This document shows positions 37,968 to 47,640 of a DNA stretch of 64,000 nucleotides, piece by piece (position 1 is the stretch's first letter; every line of letters starts with the position of its first letter). Both the position numbers and the translations under genes were made by a program. The notes under the pieces were generated by a model, which saw nothing but the letters and a program-made list of their open reading frames with translations, was not told the DNA's origin and did not search any database. Location of the stretch: positions 1,054,001 through 1,118,000 of the forward strand of contig NZ_CP015196.1 in the NCBI RefSeq assembly GCF_001623565.1. Reading direction: 5' to 3'. The DNA comes from Streptococcus marmotae (GTDB lineage: Bacteria; Bacillota; Bacilli; Lactobacillales; Streptococcaceae).

Positions 37968-38525
37968 TTGAAACAAGATTTACGGTTCCAAAAAACGGAA
38001 TTAGCTCTCCAAAAAGCCTTTTTAGACTTGCTCCAAACGAAAGACATCGCTAAAATTTCTGTCAAGGAAATCTGCGCAGTCGCCCAAGTATCGCGTAATG
38101 CCTTTTATCAACATTATGAAACCAAAGAGCATCTCTATGAGAATATGCTAAAAGAGATTTTGCTAGCGATTGAAGAGGCTTGTAAACCGCTTGCCAAAGA
38201 CTTAGCCAGCATTTCGATAGCTGAACGTCGCTTGTTTTTGGATAATATTCTTCGGGCAGTTGAAGACCATCGCTTTGTCATTTATCAATTGTTGACCAGT
38301 CAGCCAGCTATCTTTTCTGCCGCCTTTCAAGAGATGCTCCTTTCTGCCAATCTGCAAGGTAGTAAAGAAGTTATTGCACCACCTCATATCTCTTATATTC
38401 ATGTTTTCTCGGGAGGAGTTGCTGCCTTTGTCAATTATTGGCTCTTAGAAACGAGTTTTAGTTTGGAAGAAGCTCAAGAAACATTATTCAGTATTTTAGG
38501 ACAAATGATGGTTGTTTCAGATTAA
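37968..38525 (+). CDS. TetR-family regulator, divergent from the flavin operon
   Basis: 185 aa. I chose TTG 37968 because AGAAAGGA (37952-37959) is spaced correctly for it; the open frame starts earlier only by chance. The N-terminal helix-turn-helix reads ISVKEICAVAQVSRNAFYQHYETKEHLYENM. The C-terminal half is a helical ligand-binding domain. It probably represses the LLM/nitronate operon. Confidence 0.85.
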   Translation: MKQDLRFQKTELALQKAFLDLLQTKDIAKISVKEICAVAQVSRNAFYQHYETKEHLYENMLKEILLAIEEACKPLAKDLASISIAERRLFLDNILRAVEDHRFVIYQLLTSQPAIFSAAFQEMLLSANLQGSKEVIAPPHISYIHVFSGGVAAFVNYWLLETSFSLEEAQETLFSILGQMMVVSD

Positions 38526-38688
38526 ATGGCTATCGTTTGGCGAGAAAATTTGGCATGCTAACTTCAGAACTTGAGGGAGTATTTTAGTTTTGTTTAAGTT
38601 TGACGTATTATACTACTACCATCAAATAAGAACCTCCTAACTTTATTTGATAAGCACCTATATTTTTCATATTATTCTCCGTAATAGA

Positions 38689-38714
38689 AGTCACCCAATC
38701 CGGTGGCTTTTCTT
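38689..38714 (+). terminator. Terminator ahead of the yajC promoter
   Basis: AGTCACC/GGTGGCT stem (7 bp with one G-T pair) followed by TTTCTTTT. Confidence 0.6.
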
Positions 38715-38763
38715 TTATGGAATCTTTTGGTATAATGAAGTATATTTGAAAAGGAGTGATACT

Positions 38764-39072
38764 ATGGGTCAATTATTATTTCCACTATTGATGGTGGCTA
38801 TGCTAGGCTTTATGATTTTTTCTCAACGAAAACAACAAAAAAATCGTTTGGAAGCCTTGAGCCAAATTAAAAAAGGCGACGAGATTGTGACCATCGGTGG
38901 TTTGTATGGAATCGTGGATGAGATTAACGAGCAGAAAGTGGTATTGGATGTTGATGGTGTCTATTTGACATTTGAACGTTCAGCTATTCGTGGTCGTGTC
39001 AGCCAAGCAGTTGCTGTTGAAACAGTTGCTGAAGAAGCAGTTATAGAAGAAACAGCTGTGACAGAGGAATAA
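38764..39072 (+). CDS. yajC: Preprotein translocase accessory subunit YajC
   Basis: 102 aa from ATG 38764, with AAAAGGAG at 38748-38755 and an extended -10 (TGG-TATAAT, 38731-38736). A single N-terminal membrane helix (about 3-20) is followed by the RKQQKNR stretch and the conserved KKGDEIVTIGGLYGIV core. The tail is acidic and Val/Glu-rich. It associates with SecDF-type complexes in the membrane. Confidence 0.93.
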   Translation: MGQLLFPLLMVAMLGFMIFSQRKQQKNRLEALSQIKKGDEIVTIGGLYGIVDEINEQKVVLDVDGVYLTFERSAIRGRVSQAVAVETVAEEAVIEETAVTEE

Positions 39073-39082
39073 TCGAACAATA

Positions 39083-39112
39083 AGGCATCTAAGGGTGCTT
39101 TTTTGTTTTGGT
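39083..39112 (+). terminator. Terminator after yajC
   Basis: AAGGCATC/GGTGCTTT arms with two G-T pairs, followed by TTTTTTG. Confidence 0.6.
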
Positions 39113-39134
39113 ATAAGGTAATTCCAGTGTTTAA

Positions 39135-39156
39135 CCACGTCAAACGCATGAAGAAA
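39135..39156. repeat. Dispersed 22-bp repeat, copy 1
   Basis: CCACGTCAAACGCATGAAGAAA. Copies at 39648-39670 (same direction) and 39869-39891 (inverted) share CACG-N-CA-R-CGCATGAAGAAA and flank the toxin-antitoxin locus. Confidence 0.6.
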
Positions 39157-39331
39157 CGCTTGCTTTCAGAAAACTAGATTCATCATGACAAAATCAATCA
39201 AAGTAGTACATTATATATGAGGTGACTACGCTTATTGATTTAAAAAGCTATCTTTTCAAAATTGATGTCAGGGCACAAAAGGATAAAGAGAAAGTTTTCA
39301 TGCGTACAGCGTGGTTTATCTGACGATTTTG

Positions 39332-39360
39332 TTGACAACATCATTCGTATGTGGGATAAT
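39332..39360 (+). promoter_or_regulatory. Promoter of the antisense antitoxin RNA
   Basis: Consensus -35 TTGACA (39332-39337), a 17-bp spacer and GATAAT (39355-39360). It is one of the best promoters in the window although no long gene follows. Confidence 0.8.
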
Positions 39361-39366
39361 ATAGGA

Positions 39367-39437
39367 GAAGATGAAATCGCACTAAGATTAGTGCTACACA
39401 AAGCCCCTAGACTGTTCCAGCAATCTAGGGGCTTTTG
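39367..39437 (+). ncRNA. Antitoxin RNA of an Fst/par-like type I system (RNA II)
   Basis: Predicted transcript of about 70 nt, from the promoter above to the shared terminator (39400-39435). Its 5' part has GATGAAATCGCAC (39370-39382), an exact copy of 39546-39558 inside the toxin gene, so the RNA can pair with the toxin mRNA over its start codon. A second short shared repeat, TTAGTGC, lies at 39388-39394 and 39592-39598. Size, convergence and direct repeats match the RNA II of the enterococcal par locus. Predicted only. Confidence 0.72.
39400..39435. terminator. Bidirectional terminator shared by toxin and antitoxin RNAs
   Basis: AAAGCCCCTAGA (39400-39411) pairs perfectly with TCTAGGGGCTTT (39424-39435) around a 12-nt loop. 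It sits where two converging transcripts meet. Confidence 0.88.
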
Positions 39438-39464
39438 TTGTGGGTTAGAAGACACTAACTGTGA

Positions 39465-39560
39465 TTACTTGCCGAAGTGGTCGTCTAACCAGCGAGCCAC
39501 CAACCAGCTGACGATGGCGTCAACGGTTGCGGTAAGTAAAAATATGATGAAATCGCACAT
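39465..39560 (-). CDS. Fst-family type I toxin peptide
   Basis: 31 codons, too short for most gene finders. The start is preceded by AAAGGAGGT at optimal spacing, a very strong ribosome binding site. The peptide begins MCDFIIFLLTATVDAIVSWL and ends VARWLDDHFGK: one membrane-spanning stretch, a Trp-Leu-Asp motif near its end and a charged tail, as in Fst and related toxins that disturb the membrane. Translation should be blocked by the antisense RNA. The peptide and its control layout are seen; toxicity is inferred from the family. Confidence 0.82.
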   Translation of the reverse strand: MCDFIIFLLTATVDAIVSWLVARWLDDHFGK

Positions 39561-39647
39561 AAGCGGTACCTCCTTTGCTAAGGTGATATCGTTAGTGCCA
39601 ACTGTATTATATCACGTTTGAAAAAGAAAGGAGTGAAGAATATAGGT

Positions 39648-39670
39648 GCACGACAGACGCATGAAGAAAA
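39648..39670. repeat. Dispersed 22-bp repeat, copy 2
   Basis: GCACGACAGACGCATGAAGAAAA; see copy 1 at 39135-39156. Confidence 0.55.
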
Positions 39671-39868
39671 TCATTCATTGAAAAAGTTGTGAAAACAGCA
39701 AAACACCTACTTTGATAACCTTATTTTAAAAAATTCGAAGGATTTTCGAGAAATTCTCTAGTTTTTCATCCTTTAACACTACATGAAAGTTTCGTTTTCA
39801 GCAATTGCGGGTCTTGGTTTTCAATATTTCAGAATGAAAAATCATATTTTAAAAATAATTTGGAAAAA

Positions 39869-39891
39869 TTTTCTTCATGCGCTTGGCGTGG
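39869..39891. repeat. Dispersed 22-bp repeat, copy 3, inverted
   Basis: The complement reads CCACGCCAAGCGCATGAAGAAAA. With copy 1 it makes a long-range inverted repeat around the toxin-antitoxin locus. An extended -10 for uppS (TGG-TATAAT, 39931-39936) lies just beyond; the rest of 39680-39960 shows nothing I can name. Confidence 0.55.
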
Positions 39892-39963
39892 CTTAAATCC
39901 TAGCACTTTCGCATTTTTATCAAAATGTGGTATAATGAAATGATTATACTGTGAGGATGAAAC

Positions 39964-40719
39964 ATGTTCCGCTTTCCATTTAAGAAAAAAGAAACGATTG
40001 AAACAGCTATTCAGGTTCCTAAGCATATTGCCATTATCATGGATGGAAATGGTCGCTGGGCGAAAAAGCGACTGCAGCCACGTGTCATGGGGCATAAGGC
40101 AGGAATGGATGCTTTACAAAGAGTGACCAAATCGGCCTCTGATATGGGGGTCAAGGTCTTGACGGTCTATGCCTTTTCAACAGAGAATTGGACACGACCA
40201 GAAAAAGAAGTCAAATTCATTATGAACTTGCCCGTCGAATTTTATGATAAGTATGTACCTGATTTGCATGCCAATAACGTAAAAATCCAGATGATTGGCG
40301 ATCAAGCACGCCTGCCTGAAGACACCAAAATAGCTCTTGAAAAAGCGATTCAAAAAACCAAGCATAATACAGGTTTGATTTTGAATTTTGCCTTGAACTA
40401 CGGTGGCCGTGATGAATTGACCCATGCGGTAAAAGAAATTGCTCAAGCTGTGCTTGATACGAAATTTAATCCAGGTGATATCGATGAACGATTGATTTCT
40501 GGCTACCTCTATACCAATACTCTACCCTATACTTTACGCGATCCAGATTTAGTCATTCGGACGAGTGGTGAGCTACGCTTGAGTAATTTTTTACCTTGGC
40601 AAACAGCTTATAGTGAATTGTACTTTACAGATATAGCTTGGCCAGATTTTGATGAACGGGCGCTTCATGAAGCGATTAAAGAATACAACAGACGCCACAG
40701 ACGTTTCGGTGGTATCTAA
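39964..40719 (+). CDS. uppS: Undecaprenyl pyrophosphate synthase
   Basis: cis-Prenyltransferase making the C55 lipid carrier for wall synthesis, 251 aa. IAIIMDGNGRWAKKR carries the catalytic Asp, and LRLSNFLPWQTAYSELYF and the final RRFGG are the conserved substrate-binding blocks. GTGAGGATG precedes the ATG. It is the first gene of the uppS-cdsA-rseP-proS cluster. Confidence 0.97.
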   Translation: MFRFPFKKKETIETAIQVPKHIAIIMDGNGRWAKKRLQPRVMGHKAGMDALQRVTKSASDMGVKVLTVYAFSTENWTRPEKEVKFIMNLPVEFYDKYVPDLHANNVKIQMIGDQARLPEDTKIALEKAIQKTKHNTGLILNFALNYGGRDELTHAVKEIAQAVLDTKFNPGDIDERLISGYLYTNTLPYTLRDPDLVIRTSGELRLSNFLPWQTAYSELYFTDIAWPDFDERALHEAIKEYNRRHRRFGGI

Positions 40720-40730
40720 GAGGAGAAGAT

Positions 40731-41537
40731 ATGTCAAAGGATTTACAGAAACGAGTCATTTTCGGCGGAATTGCGCTAGCTATTTTTATTCCGTTTTTAC
40801 TGAAAGGTGGAGTTCCTTTTCAATTGTTTACTGGTCTTCTAGCCATGATTGCAACTGCCGAGTTAATCAAAATGCATGGATTGTTGCCAAATTCGATTGA
40901 GGGCATACTTGCCATGTTGGGTAGTCTTGTCTTGACCTTGCCGTTAGAAAATTATATCCCCTTTCTACCAACAGACGGGAACTATGCAGCCTATGCCATT
41001 GTGGTTTTCTGTCTATTAGGAACGACGGTCTTGAATATCGATTACTATTCGTATGCAGAAGTTACCTTTCCGATTGCCTCTAGTTTCTATGTTGGAATTG
41101 GGTTTCATCATCTGATATTGGCTCGCATGGATAGTCTTGAAAAGGTCTTGTTTGCCTTATTTATCGTCTGGGCGACAGATATTGGAGCCTATTTGATTGG
41201 TAGTCAGATGGGAAGGCGCAAGCTCATGCCAAAAGTCTCGCCAAATAAAACAGTAGAAGGCAGTCTTGGTGGTATTGCTTCTGCGGTGATTGTCGCCATG
41301 ATTTTCATTTTGGTGAACAAGACAGTAACAGCGGGCTACTCATTTGTAGCGATGCTATTTTTAGTCATCTTATTTTCTATCTCTGCTCAGTTTGGAGATT
41401 TAGTAGAAAGTGCGATAAAACGTCGATTTGGGGTCAAGGATTCTGGGAGAGTCATTCCGGGTCATGGTGGTATTTTAGATCGGTTTGATAGTTTGATTTT
41501 TGTCTTTCCGATCATGCACTTTTTTGGATTATTCTAA
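40731..41537 (+). CDS. cdsA: Phosphatidate cytidylyltransferase
   Basis: Makes CDP-diacylglycerol for phospholipid synthesis. It is 268 aa with about eight membrane segments; the SPNKTVEGSLGG block and the signature near the end, VIPGHGGILDRFDS, are clear. It starts 11 bp after uppS with AGGAG. Confidence 0.96.
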   Translation: MSKDLQKRVIFGGIALAIFIPFLLKGGVPFQLFTGLLAMIATAELIKMHGLLPNSIEGILAMLGSLVLTLPLENYIPFLPTDGNYAAYAIVVFCLLGTTVLNIDYYSYAEVTFPIASSFYVGIGFHHLILARMDSLEKVLFALFIVWATDIGAYLIGSQMGRRKLMPKVSPNKTVEGSLGGIASAVIVAMIFILVNKTVTAGYSFVAMLFLVILFSISAQFGDLVESAIKRRFGVKDSGRVIPGHGGILDRFDSLIFVFPIMHFFGLF

Positions 41538-41546
41538 GGAGAAATA

Positions 41547-42806
41547 ATGAAGGGAATTTTAGCATTTATTTTTATCTTTGGTGTGATTGTTGTTGTCCAT
41601 GAATTTGGCCACTTCTATTTTGCCAAGAAGTCAGGGATTCTCGTACGGGAATTTGCAATTGGAATGGGACCGAAAATCTTTTCCCATATTGGAGCAGACG
41701 GCACGGCTTATACCATTCGCATCTTGCCCTTGGGAGGCTACGTCCGCATGGCCGGCTGGGGTGAAGACAAGACAGAAATAAAGACAGGGACCCCTGTTTC
41801 GCTCACTGTCAACGCAGAAGGAGTGGTGACCCGTATCAATCTGTCCAACAAGCTCTTAGACGATACTAGTCTTCCCATGAATGTGACCTTCTATGATTTT
41901 GAAGAAAAACTTACCATAACAGGTTTAGTCTTAGAAGAGAGTAAGACATTTCCAGTAGATCATGATGCGACCATTATTGAGGAAGACGGTACAGAAGTGC
42001 GCATTGCGCCACTTGATGTTCAGTATCAAAATGCCTCTGTCTGGGGGCGATTAATCACTAATTTTGCAGGTCCGATGAATAATTTCATCTTAGGATTTGT
42101 TGCCTTTGTCCTCTTTTTCTTCCTACAAGGGGGAGTGCCAGATGGTACGAGTAATCAGGTGACAGTGACAGAAGGTGGTGCCATTCAGCAGGCTGGTGTT
42201 GTTACAGGCGATCAAATTCTTGCCATTAATGGTGAAAAGGTGAGTGATTATGATGAAATTGCTCGTGCTATCGCTAAGGCGAGTCAAGATGCCAAATCAG
42301 CGCCGACTCTAACAGTAGAACTCAGTCATGAGGGAGAGAAAAAAACGCTTGATGTCACGACAAAAGAGCAAGATGGTCGGTATTATCTTGGTATTTCACC
42401 GATTTTAAAGACAGGTTTTGTTGATAAAGTAATCGGTGGATTCAAGGAAACACTTTCAACTAGTTTATTGATTGTGAAGGCTTTAAAAAATATTATTTCC
42501 CAATTTGATTTGAATAAATTAGGTGGACCAGTTGCTATCTACCAAATCAGCTCACAAGCAGCAGATAGTGGCTGGGGTGATGTTTTACGCTTGCTGGCCA
42601 TGCTATCCATTAACTTAGGAATCTTTAACTTGATTCCGATTCCTGCCCTTGATGGTGGAAAAATTGTCATCAATATCATTGAAGCGATTCGTAGAAAGCC
42701 CCTCAAACAAGAAACAGAGTCCTATATTACTCTGGCTGGTGTTGCAGTGATGGTGATTCTTATGATTGCAGTGACTTGGAATGATATTTTACGTGTCTTT
42801 TTCTAA
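41547..42806 (+). CDS. rseP: Site-2 intramembrane metalloprotease RseP (Eep type)
   Basis: 419 aa. The zinc motif HEFGH (His18, Glu19, His22) lies in the first membrane helix, a PDZ domain spans about residues 195-275, and the second active-site motif [11 protein letters not shown] is near residue 370. In streptococci and enterococci this protease trims lipoprotein signal peptides into signalling peptides and cleaves anti-sigma-like factors. It follows cdsA by 9 bp. Confidence 0.95.
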   Translation: MKGILAFIFIFGVIVVVHEFGHFYFAKKSGILVREFAIGMGPKIFSHIGADGTAYTIRILPLGGYVRMAGWGEDKTEIKTGTPVSLTVNAEGVVTRINLSNKLLDDTSLPMNVTFYDFEEKLTITGLVLEESKTFPVDHDATIIEEDGTEVRIAPLDVQYQNASVWGRLITNFAGPMNNFILGFVAFVLFFFLQGGVPDGTSNQVTVTEGGAIQQAGVVTGDQILAINGEKVSDYDEIARAIAKASQDAKSAPTLTVELSHEGEKKTLDVTTKEQDGRYYLGISPILKTGFVDKVIGGFKETLSTSLLIVKALKNIISQFDLNKLGGPVAIYQISSQAADSGWGDVLRLLAMLSINLGIFNLIPIPALDGGKIVINIIEAIRRKPLKQETESYITLAGVAVMVILMIAVTWNDILRVFF

Positions 42807-42820
42807 AAGATAAAATGTAA

Positions 42821-44692
<1,872 letters not shown>

Positions 44693-44752
44693 GAAGTTGC
44701 TAGGATAGAAAGGCTCTGATTTAACAGAGTATTATATGCAATATTGTAAAAA

Positions 44753-44781
44753 GACTTAAAACAGCGGTTTTAAGTCTTTTA
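44753..44781 (+). terminator. Rho-independent terminator after proS
   Basis: GACTTAAAAC/GTTTTAAGTC stem (44753-44762 with 44767-44776), 4-nt loop, then TTTTAT. Confidence 0.88.
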
Positions 44782-44864
44782 TGCTGTAGCTCGTTGTATT
44801 CGTGACGAACTTTTATAAACTGTAAAATCAGTGGATGATATCAGAGTTGGACAGCTGTCAAATG

Positions 44865-45239
44865 TTATTTGTTTATCTGTAGCTCTGCCAACTGTTCTAA
44901 AATAGCATCAAGGGGAGCACCTGCTTGCAAGAGGGCTGCTGCGGTGTAGCTTCCTTCGACAATAGGAACAGACTGGATCCGGATATCTTTATCAGAGAAA
45001 TCTGCAACCATTTCCATGTTCATGCGAGCACTGCCTAGATCAAAGAAGGCAAGAATGGTGTCTGCTGGATTATTTGCGACAGTCTCTTCTACTCGGGAAA
45101 ATTCCGTTCCGATACTGCCGTCCTCTAGCCCACCACAATAGGTCAGTGGGACATCTTTTGCGACTTCGGAGATTAAATCAACAACTCCTTGGGCAAGATG
45201 ACGAGAGTGCGAGACAAGGACAATACCAATTTGTGTCAT
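44865..45239 (-). CDS. dhaM: Dihydroxyacetone kinase phosphotransfer subunit DhaM
   Basis: 124 aa, EIIA-mannose-like domain only. The phosphorylated His11 is in VLVSHSRHLAQG. It takes phosphate from HPr and passes it to the ADP bound in DhaL. The start overlaps the dhaL stop by four bases. Last gene of dhaKLM. Confidence 0.93.
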   Translation of the reverse strand: MTQIGIVLVSHSRHLAQGVVDLISEVAKDVPLTYCGGLEDGSIGTEFSRVEETVANNPADTILAFFDLGSARMNMEMVADFSDKDIRIQSVPIVEGSYTAAALLQAGAPLDAILEQLAELQINK

Positions 45240-45814
45240 ACCAGTCCAGCCTCCACCAATGCTTCAAAAAGAAGACCCGAAGAGTAGGAACCAGGATCGA
45301 TATGTCCCACAGAACGCTCCCCAACGTAAGAAGCCCGTCCCTTTGTAGCCTGTAAGTCCTTGGTGCTGTCAACGGCTGTGCGAATGGAATCAAGGCTGAG
45401 TGTCCCAGCTCTTATATCGGAAATGACTGAAGTCCATACATCAACCATGGTTTTTTCACCGACTTCCGCCTTTCCTCGCTTCTGAATCATATCAAGTCCA
45501 GCTTGAAGGCTATCAGGGAGAGAGGCATTCGCTTGTGCACTCTTGGTTAGTCCCATGAAAGCTGAGCCGTAAAGTGGTCCAGAAGCCCCACCGACTTTAC
45601 TGAGCAGTTGCATGGACACCACTTTAAAGATTTGATCGGAACTAGCAAATTCCTTTCCCTCTAACTCTTCCATGACCGCTGCCATGCCTCGTGCCATATT
45701 GCCACCGTGGTCGCCGTCTCCAATCGGTGTATCTAACTCGCTCAACAAGTCTTTATTTTCTTGGATTTTTTGGGCAAATAACTGCATCCATTTGAATACT
45801 GCTTGTGTCTCCAT
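45236..45814 (-). CDS. dhaL: Dihydroxyacetone kinase nucleotide-binding subunit DhaL
   Basis: 192 aa from ATG 45814, which has AAAGGAGGA at good spacing; an ATG-like start 18 bases upstream is rejected. DTPIGDGDHGGNMARGM holds the magnesium-binding Asp residues and GGASGPLYG the nucleotide loop. The ADP stays bound and is re-phosphorylated by DhaM. Confidence 0.94.
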   Translation of the reverse strand: METQAVFKWMQLFAQKIQENKDLLSELDTPIGDGDHGGNMARGMAAVMEELEGKEFASSDQIFKVVSMQLLSKVGGASGPLYGSAFMGLTKSAQANASLPDSLQAGLDMIQKRGKAEVGEKTMVDVWTSVISDIRAGTLSLDSIRTAVDSTKDLQATKGRASYVGERSVGHIDPGSYSSGLLFEALVEAGLV

Positions 45815-45825
45815 TCTTTCCTCCT

Positions 45826-46815
45826 TTACCAAGCTGGGGTTTCAACTGCTGCTTCTAAAGCCTCCAACCAGCTACTATCTTCTAATTGAATGAGGGTGAG
45901 GGATAGCCCTGCCATATCGATTGATGTCATATAGTTTCCAATCTTATGGTAGACGACTTCAATTTGCTTACTCTCTAAGAGTTGTGCGACATCGTTGGCA
46001 AAAACATACTGTTCCATGAGTGGTGTAGCCCCGAGACCATTAATCAGAAGCCCGTATTTCTCGCCTGCTGTAGCTTCAAAATCTTGGAGTAATTTAGCAA
46101 CTAATTCTTCGGCCAATTCTTTAGACGGTTGGAGTTTTTCTTTCTTATAGCCCGGTTCACCGTGGATACCGACACCATATTCAAATTCATCTTCTTCTAG
46201 GACAAAACCTGGTTTTCCAACTTCAGGGACAGTAGCTCCGGAAAGGGCTAGTCCAATGGTTTTAATCTGAGGAACAAGTTTATCTGCCAACTCTTTGATT
46301 TCAGCGAGGGATTTTCCTATTTCTGCAGCATGACCCAGAATCTTATGGACTAAAATCGTACCAGCAACACCGCGACGACCTTGTGTATAGAGGCTGTTTT
46401 CGACTGCAATATCATCATCAACGACGACACTTGCAACTTCAATGCCTTCCATTTCAGCCAATTCCTGTGCCATTTCAAAGTTCATGATGTCACCAGAATA
46501 GTTTTTGATGACCATAAAGACGCCTGCCCCTTCGTCAGCTGCCTTGATAGCTTCTAAGATCTGATCTGGCGTTGGCGAAGTAAAGACAGCTCCACAGACA
46601 GCAGCTGATAGCATTCCGCGTCCAACAAATCCTGCGTGAGACGGCTCGTGACCAGAGCCTCCACCTGAGATGAGCCCAACTTTTCCACGTTTTTCAGCTT
46701 TCCGAACGATGACGTCATAGCCGTCTAAGCGGTCAACCAATTGCCCATGCATAAAGACAAGGCCTTGAAGCATTTCATCGACAATGTGCTCTGGCTGATT
46801 GATAATTTTTTTCAT
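45826..46815 (-). CDS. dhaK: Dihydroxyacetone kinase substrate-binding subunit DhaK
   Basis: 329 aa from ATG 46815 with TAGGAGGA. The open frame reaches 47148 but the extra 110 codons are not family-like and overlap the divergent gene. GGGSGHEPSHAGFVG and GVGIHGEPGY are the key blocks, the latter with the His that binds dihydroxyacetone covalently. With DhaL and DhaM it makes DHAP in the cytoplasm. Confidence 0.95.
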   Translation of the reverse strand: MKKIINQPEHIVDEMLQGLVFMHGQLVDRLDGYDVIVRKAEKRGKVGLISGGGSGHEPSHAGFVGRGMLSAAVCGAVFTSPTPDQILEAIKAADEGAGVFMVIKNYSGDIMNFEMAQELAEMEGIEVASVVVDDDIAVENSLYTQGRRGVAGTILVHKILGHAAEIGKSLAEIKELADKLVPQIKTIGLALSGATVPEVGKPGFVLEEDEFEYGVGIHGEPGYKKEKLQPSKELAEELVAKLLQDFEATAGEKYGLLINGLGATPLMEQYVFANDVAQLLESKQIEVVYHKIGNYMTSIDMAGLSLTLIQLEDSSWLEALEAAVETPAW

Positions 46816-46923
46816 GAGTATTCCTCCTAATGAATATAAGTCATAAGAAGAGATTAGCCCTAGGAAGGTGGATGTTCGAAAGAGGCAATCTATTTCTATG
46901 ATGACAGTGATGATTACGCTTAC

Positions 46924-46979
46924 AGTATACTGGATTTTAAGGAAAAAAGAAAGGGACAAAATAGGCTGTCTGTCCCTTT
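46924..46979. promoter_or_regulatory. Probable DhaS operator and dhaKLM promoter
   Basis: AAAGGGACA (46950-46958) and TGTCCCTTT (46971-46979) form GGACA-N12-TGTCC, the same half-sites and spacing as the published lactococcal DhaS site (GGACACAT-N6-ATTTGTCC). On the minus strand it lies just upstream of TATACT (46924-46929), the likely -10 for dhaK, a position suited to activation. It is also a stable hairpin. Confidence 0.65.
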
Positions 46980-47085
46980 GGATTTTTGGAAAAATATGGT
47001 AAGGTAGAGATAGAATGACTGGAGGATGTTGATAGAGTATCAATCTGTTTTTCGGTTGAATGGAAGGGTAAGAAAAGAGTAAGGC

Positions 47086-47640
47086 ATGGGAACATCTCTG
47101 ATTACAAAGAAGCGGATTGCAAAGGCCTTTAAACAGCAACTGGCCCAAAAGAGCTTTGACAAACTATCGGTTGTGGATATTATGCAGGAAGCCAACATGC
47201 GGCGCCAGACCTTTTATAATTATTTTTTGGATAAGTATGAACTGCTGGATTGGATTTTTGAAACGGAGTTACAGGAGCAGGTCACCGATAATCTCAACTA
47301 TATCAGTGGCTTGACCCTACTCGATGAATTGCTTTACTATATTGAACGAAATCAGTCCTTCTATGTTCAGCTGTTTGAAATCAAAGGCCAAAATGCTTTT
47401 GTTGCTTACTTGGACGGCTATTGTCAGATTTTACTAGAGAAGATTCTTCGAGAGGTGCAAAGTCAGGAGCGTGTGGACCTAGAGGACAACTATGTGCAAT
47501 TCTTAGTTTCGTATCATGCGGGGGCCCTGCTCTCCTTGATTGAGCAGGGAATTCGACAGTGTCCATGTAGACTTTGTGAGCACTATCCGTATTTGGTGCA
47601 AGTGGTCACAAGGTCCGTTAGAGAAGGAAAGGGGAAGTAA
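47086..47640 (+). CDS. dhaS: TetR-type activator DhaS
   Basis: 184 aa. The helix-turn-helix reads LSVVDIMQEANMRRQTFYNYFLDKYELLDW. In Lactococcus DhaS with DhaQ and dihydroxyacetone activates dhaKLM; the same divergent arrangement is seen here. The stop abuts the dhaQ ATG. The ribosome binding site is weak. Confidence 0.87.
   Translation: MGTSLITKKRIAKAFKQQLAQKSFDKLSVVDIMQEANMRRQTFYNYFLDKYELLDWIFETELQEQVTDNLNYISGLTLLDELLYYIERNQSFYVQLFEIKGQNAFVAYLDGYCQILLEKILREVQSQERVDLEDNYVQFLVSYHAGALLSLIEQGIRQCPCRLCEHYPYLVQVVTRSVREGKGK

Larger units (their letters stand above)
39395..39599 (-). ncRNA. Toxin-encoding RNA of the type I system (RNA I)
   Basis: Predicted transcript of about 205 nt. The promoter on the minus strand is an extended -10 (TGA-TATAAT; TATAAT at 39606-39611) with a weak -35. 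It encodes the 31-residue peptide and ends at the terminator shared with RNA II. The length agrees with the roughly 210-nt RNA I of par. Confidence 0.7.

Noticed and set aside
39262..39621. 119-codon plus-strand frame over the toxin-antitoxin locus
   Set aside because: It has no ribosome binding site and runs through a perfect terminator hairpin; the promoters and antisense layout explain the region better.
46816..47148. N-terminal extension of DhaK
   Set aside because: The residues are not family-like and overlap dhaS; TAGGAGGA supports ATG 46815.
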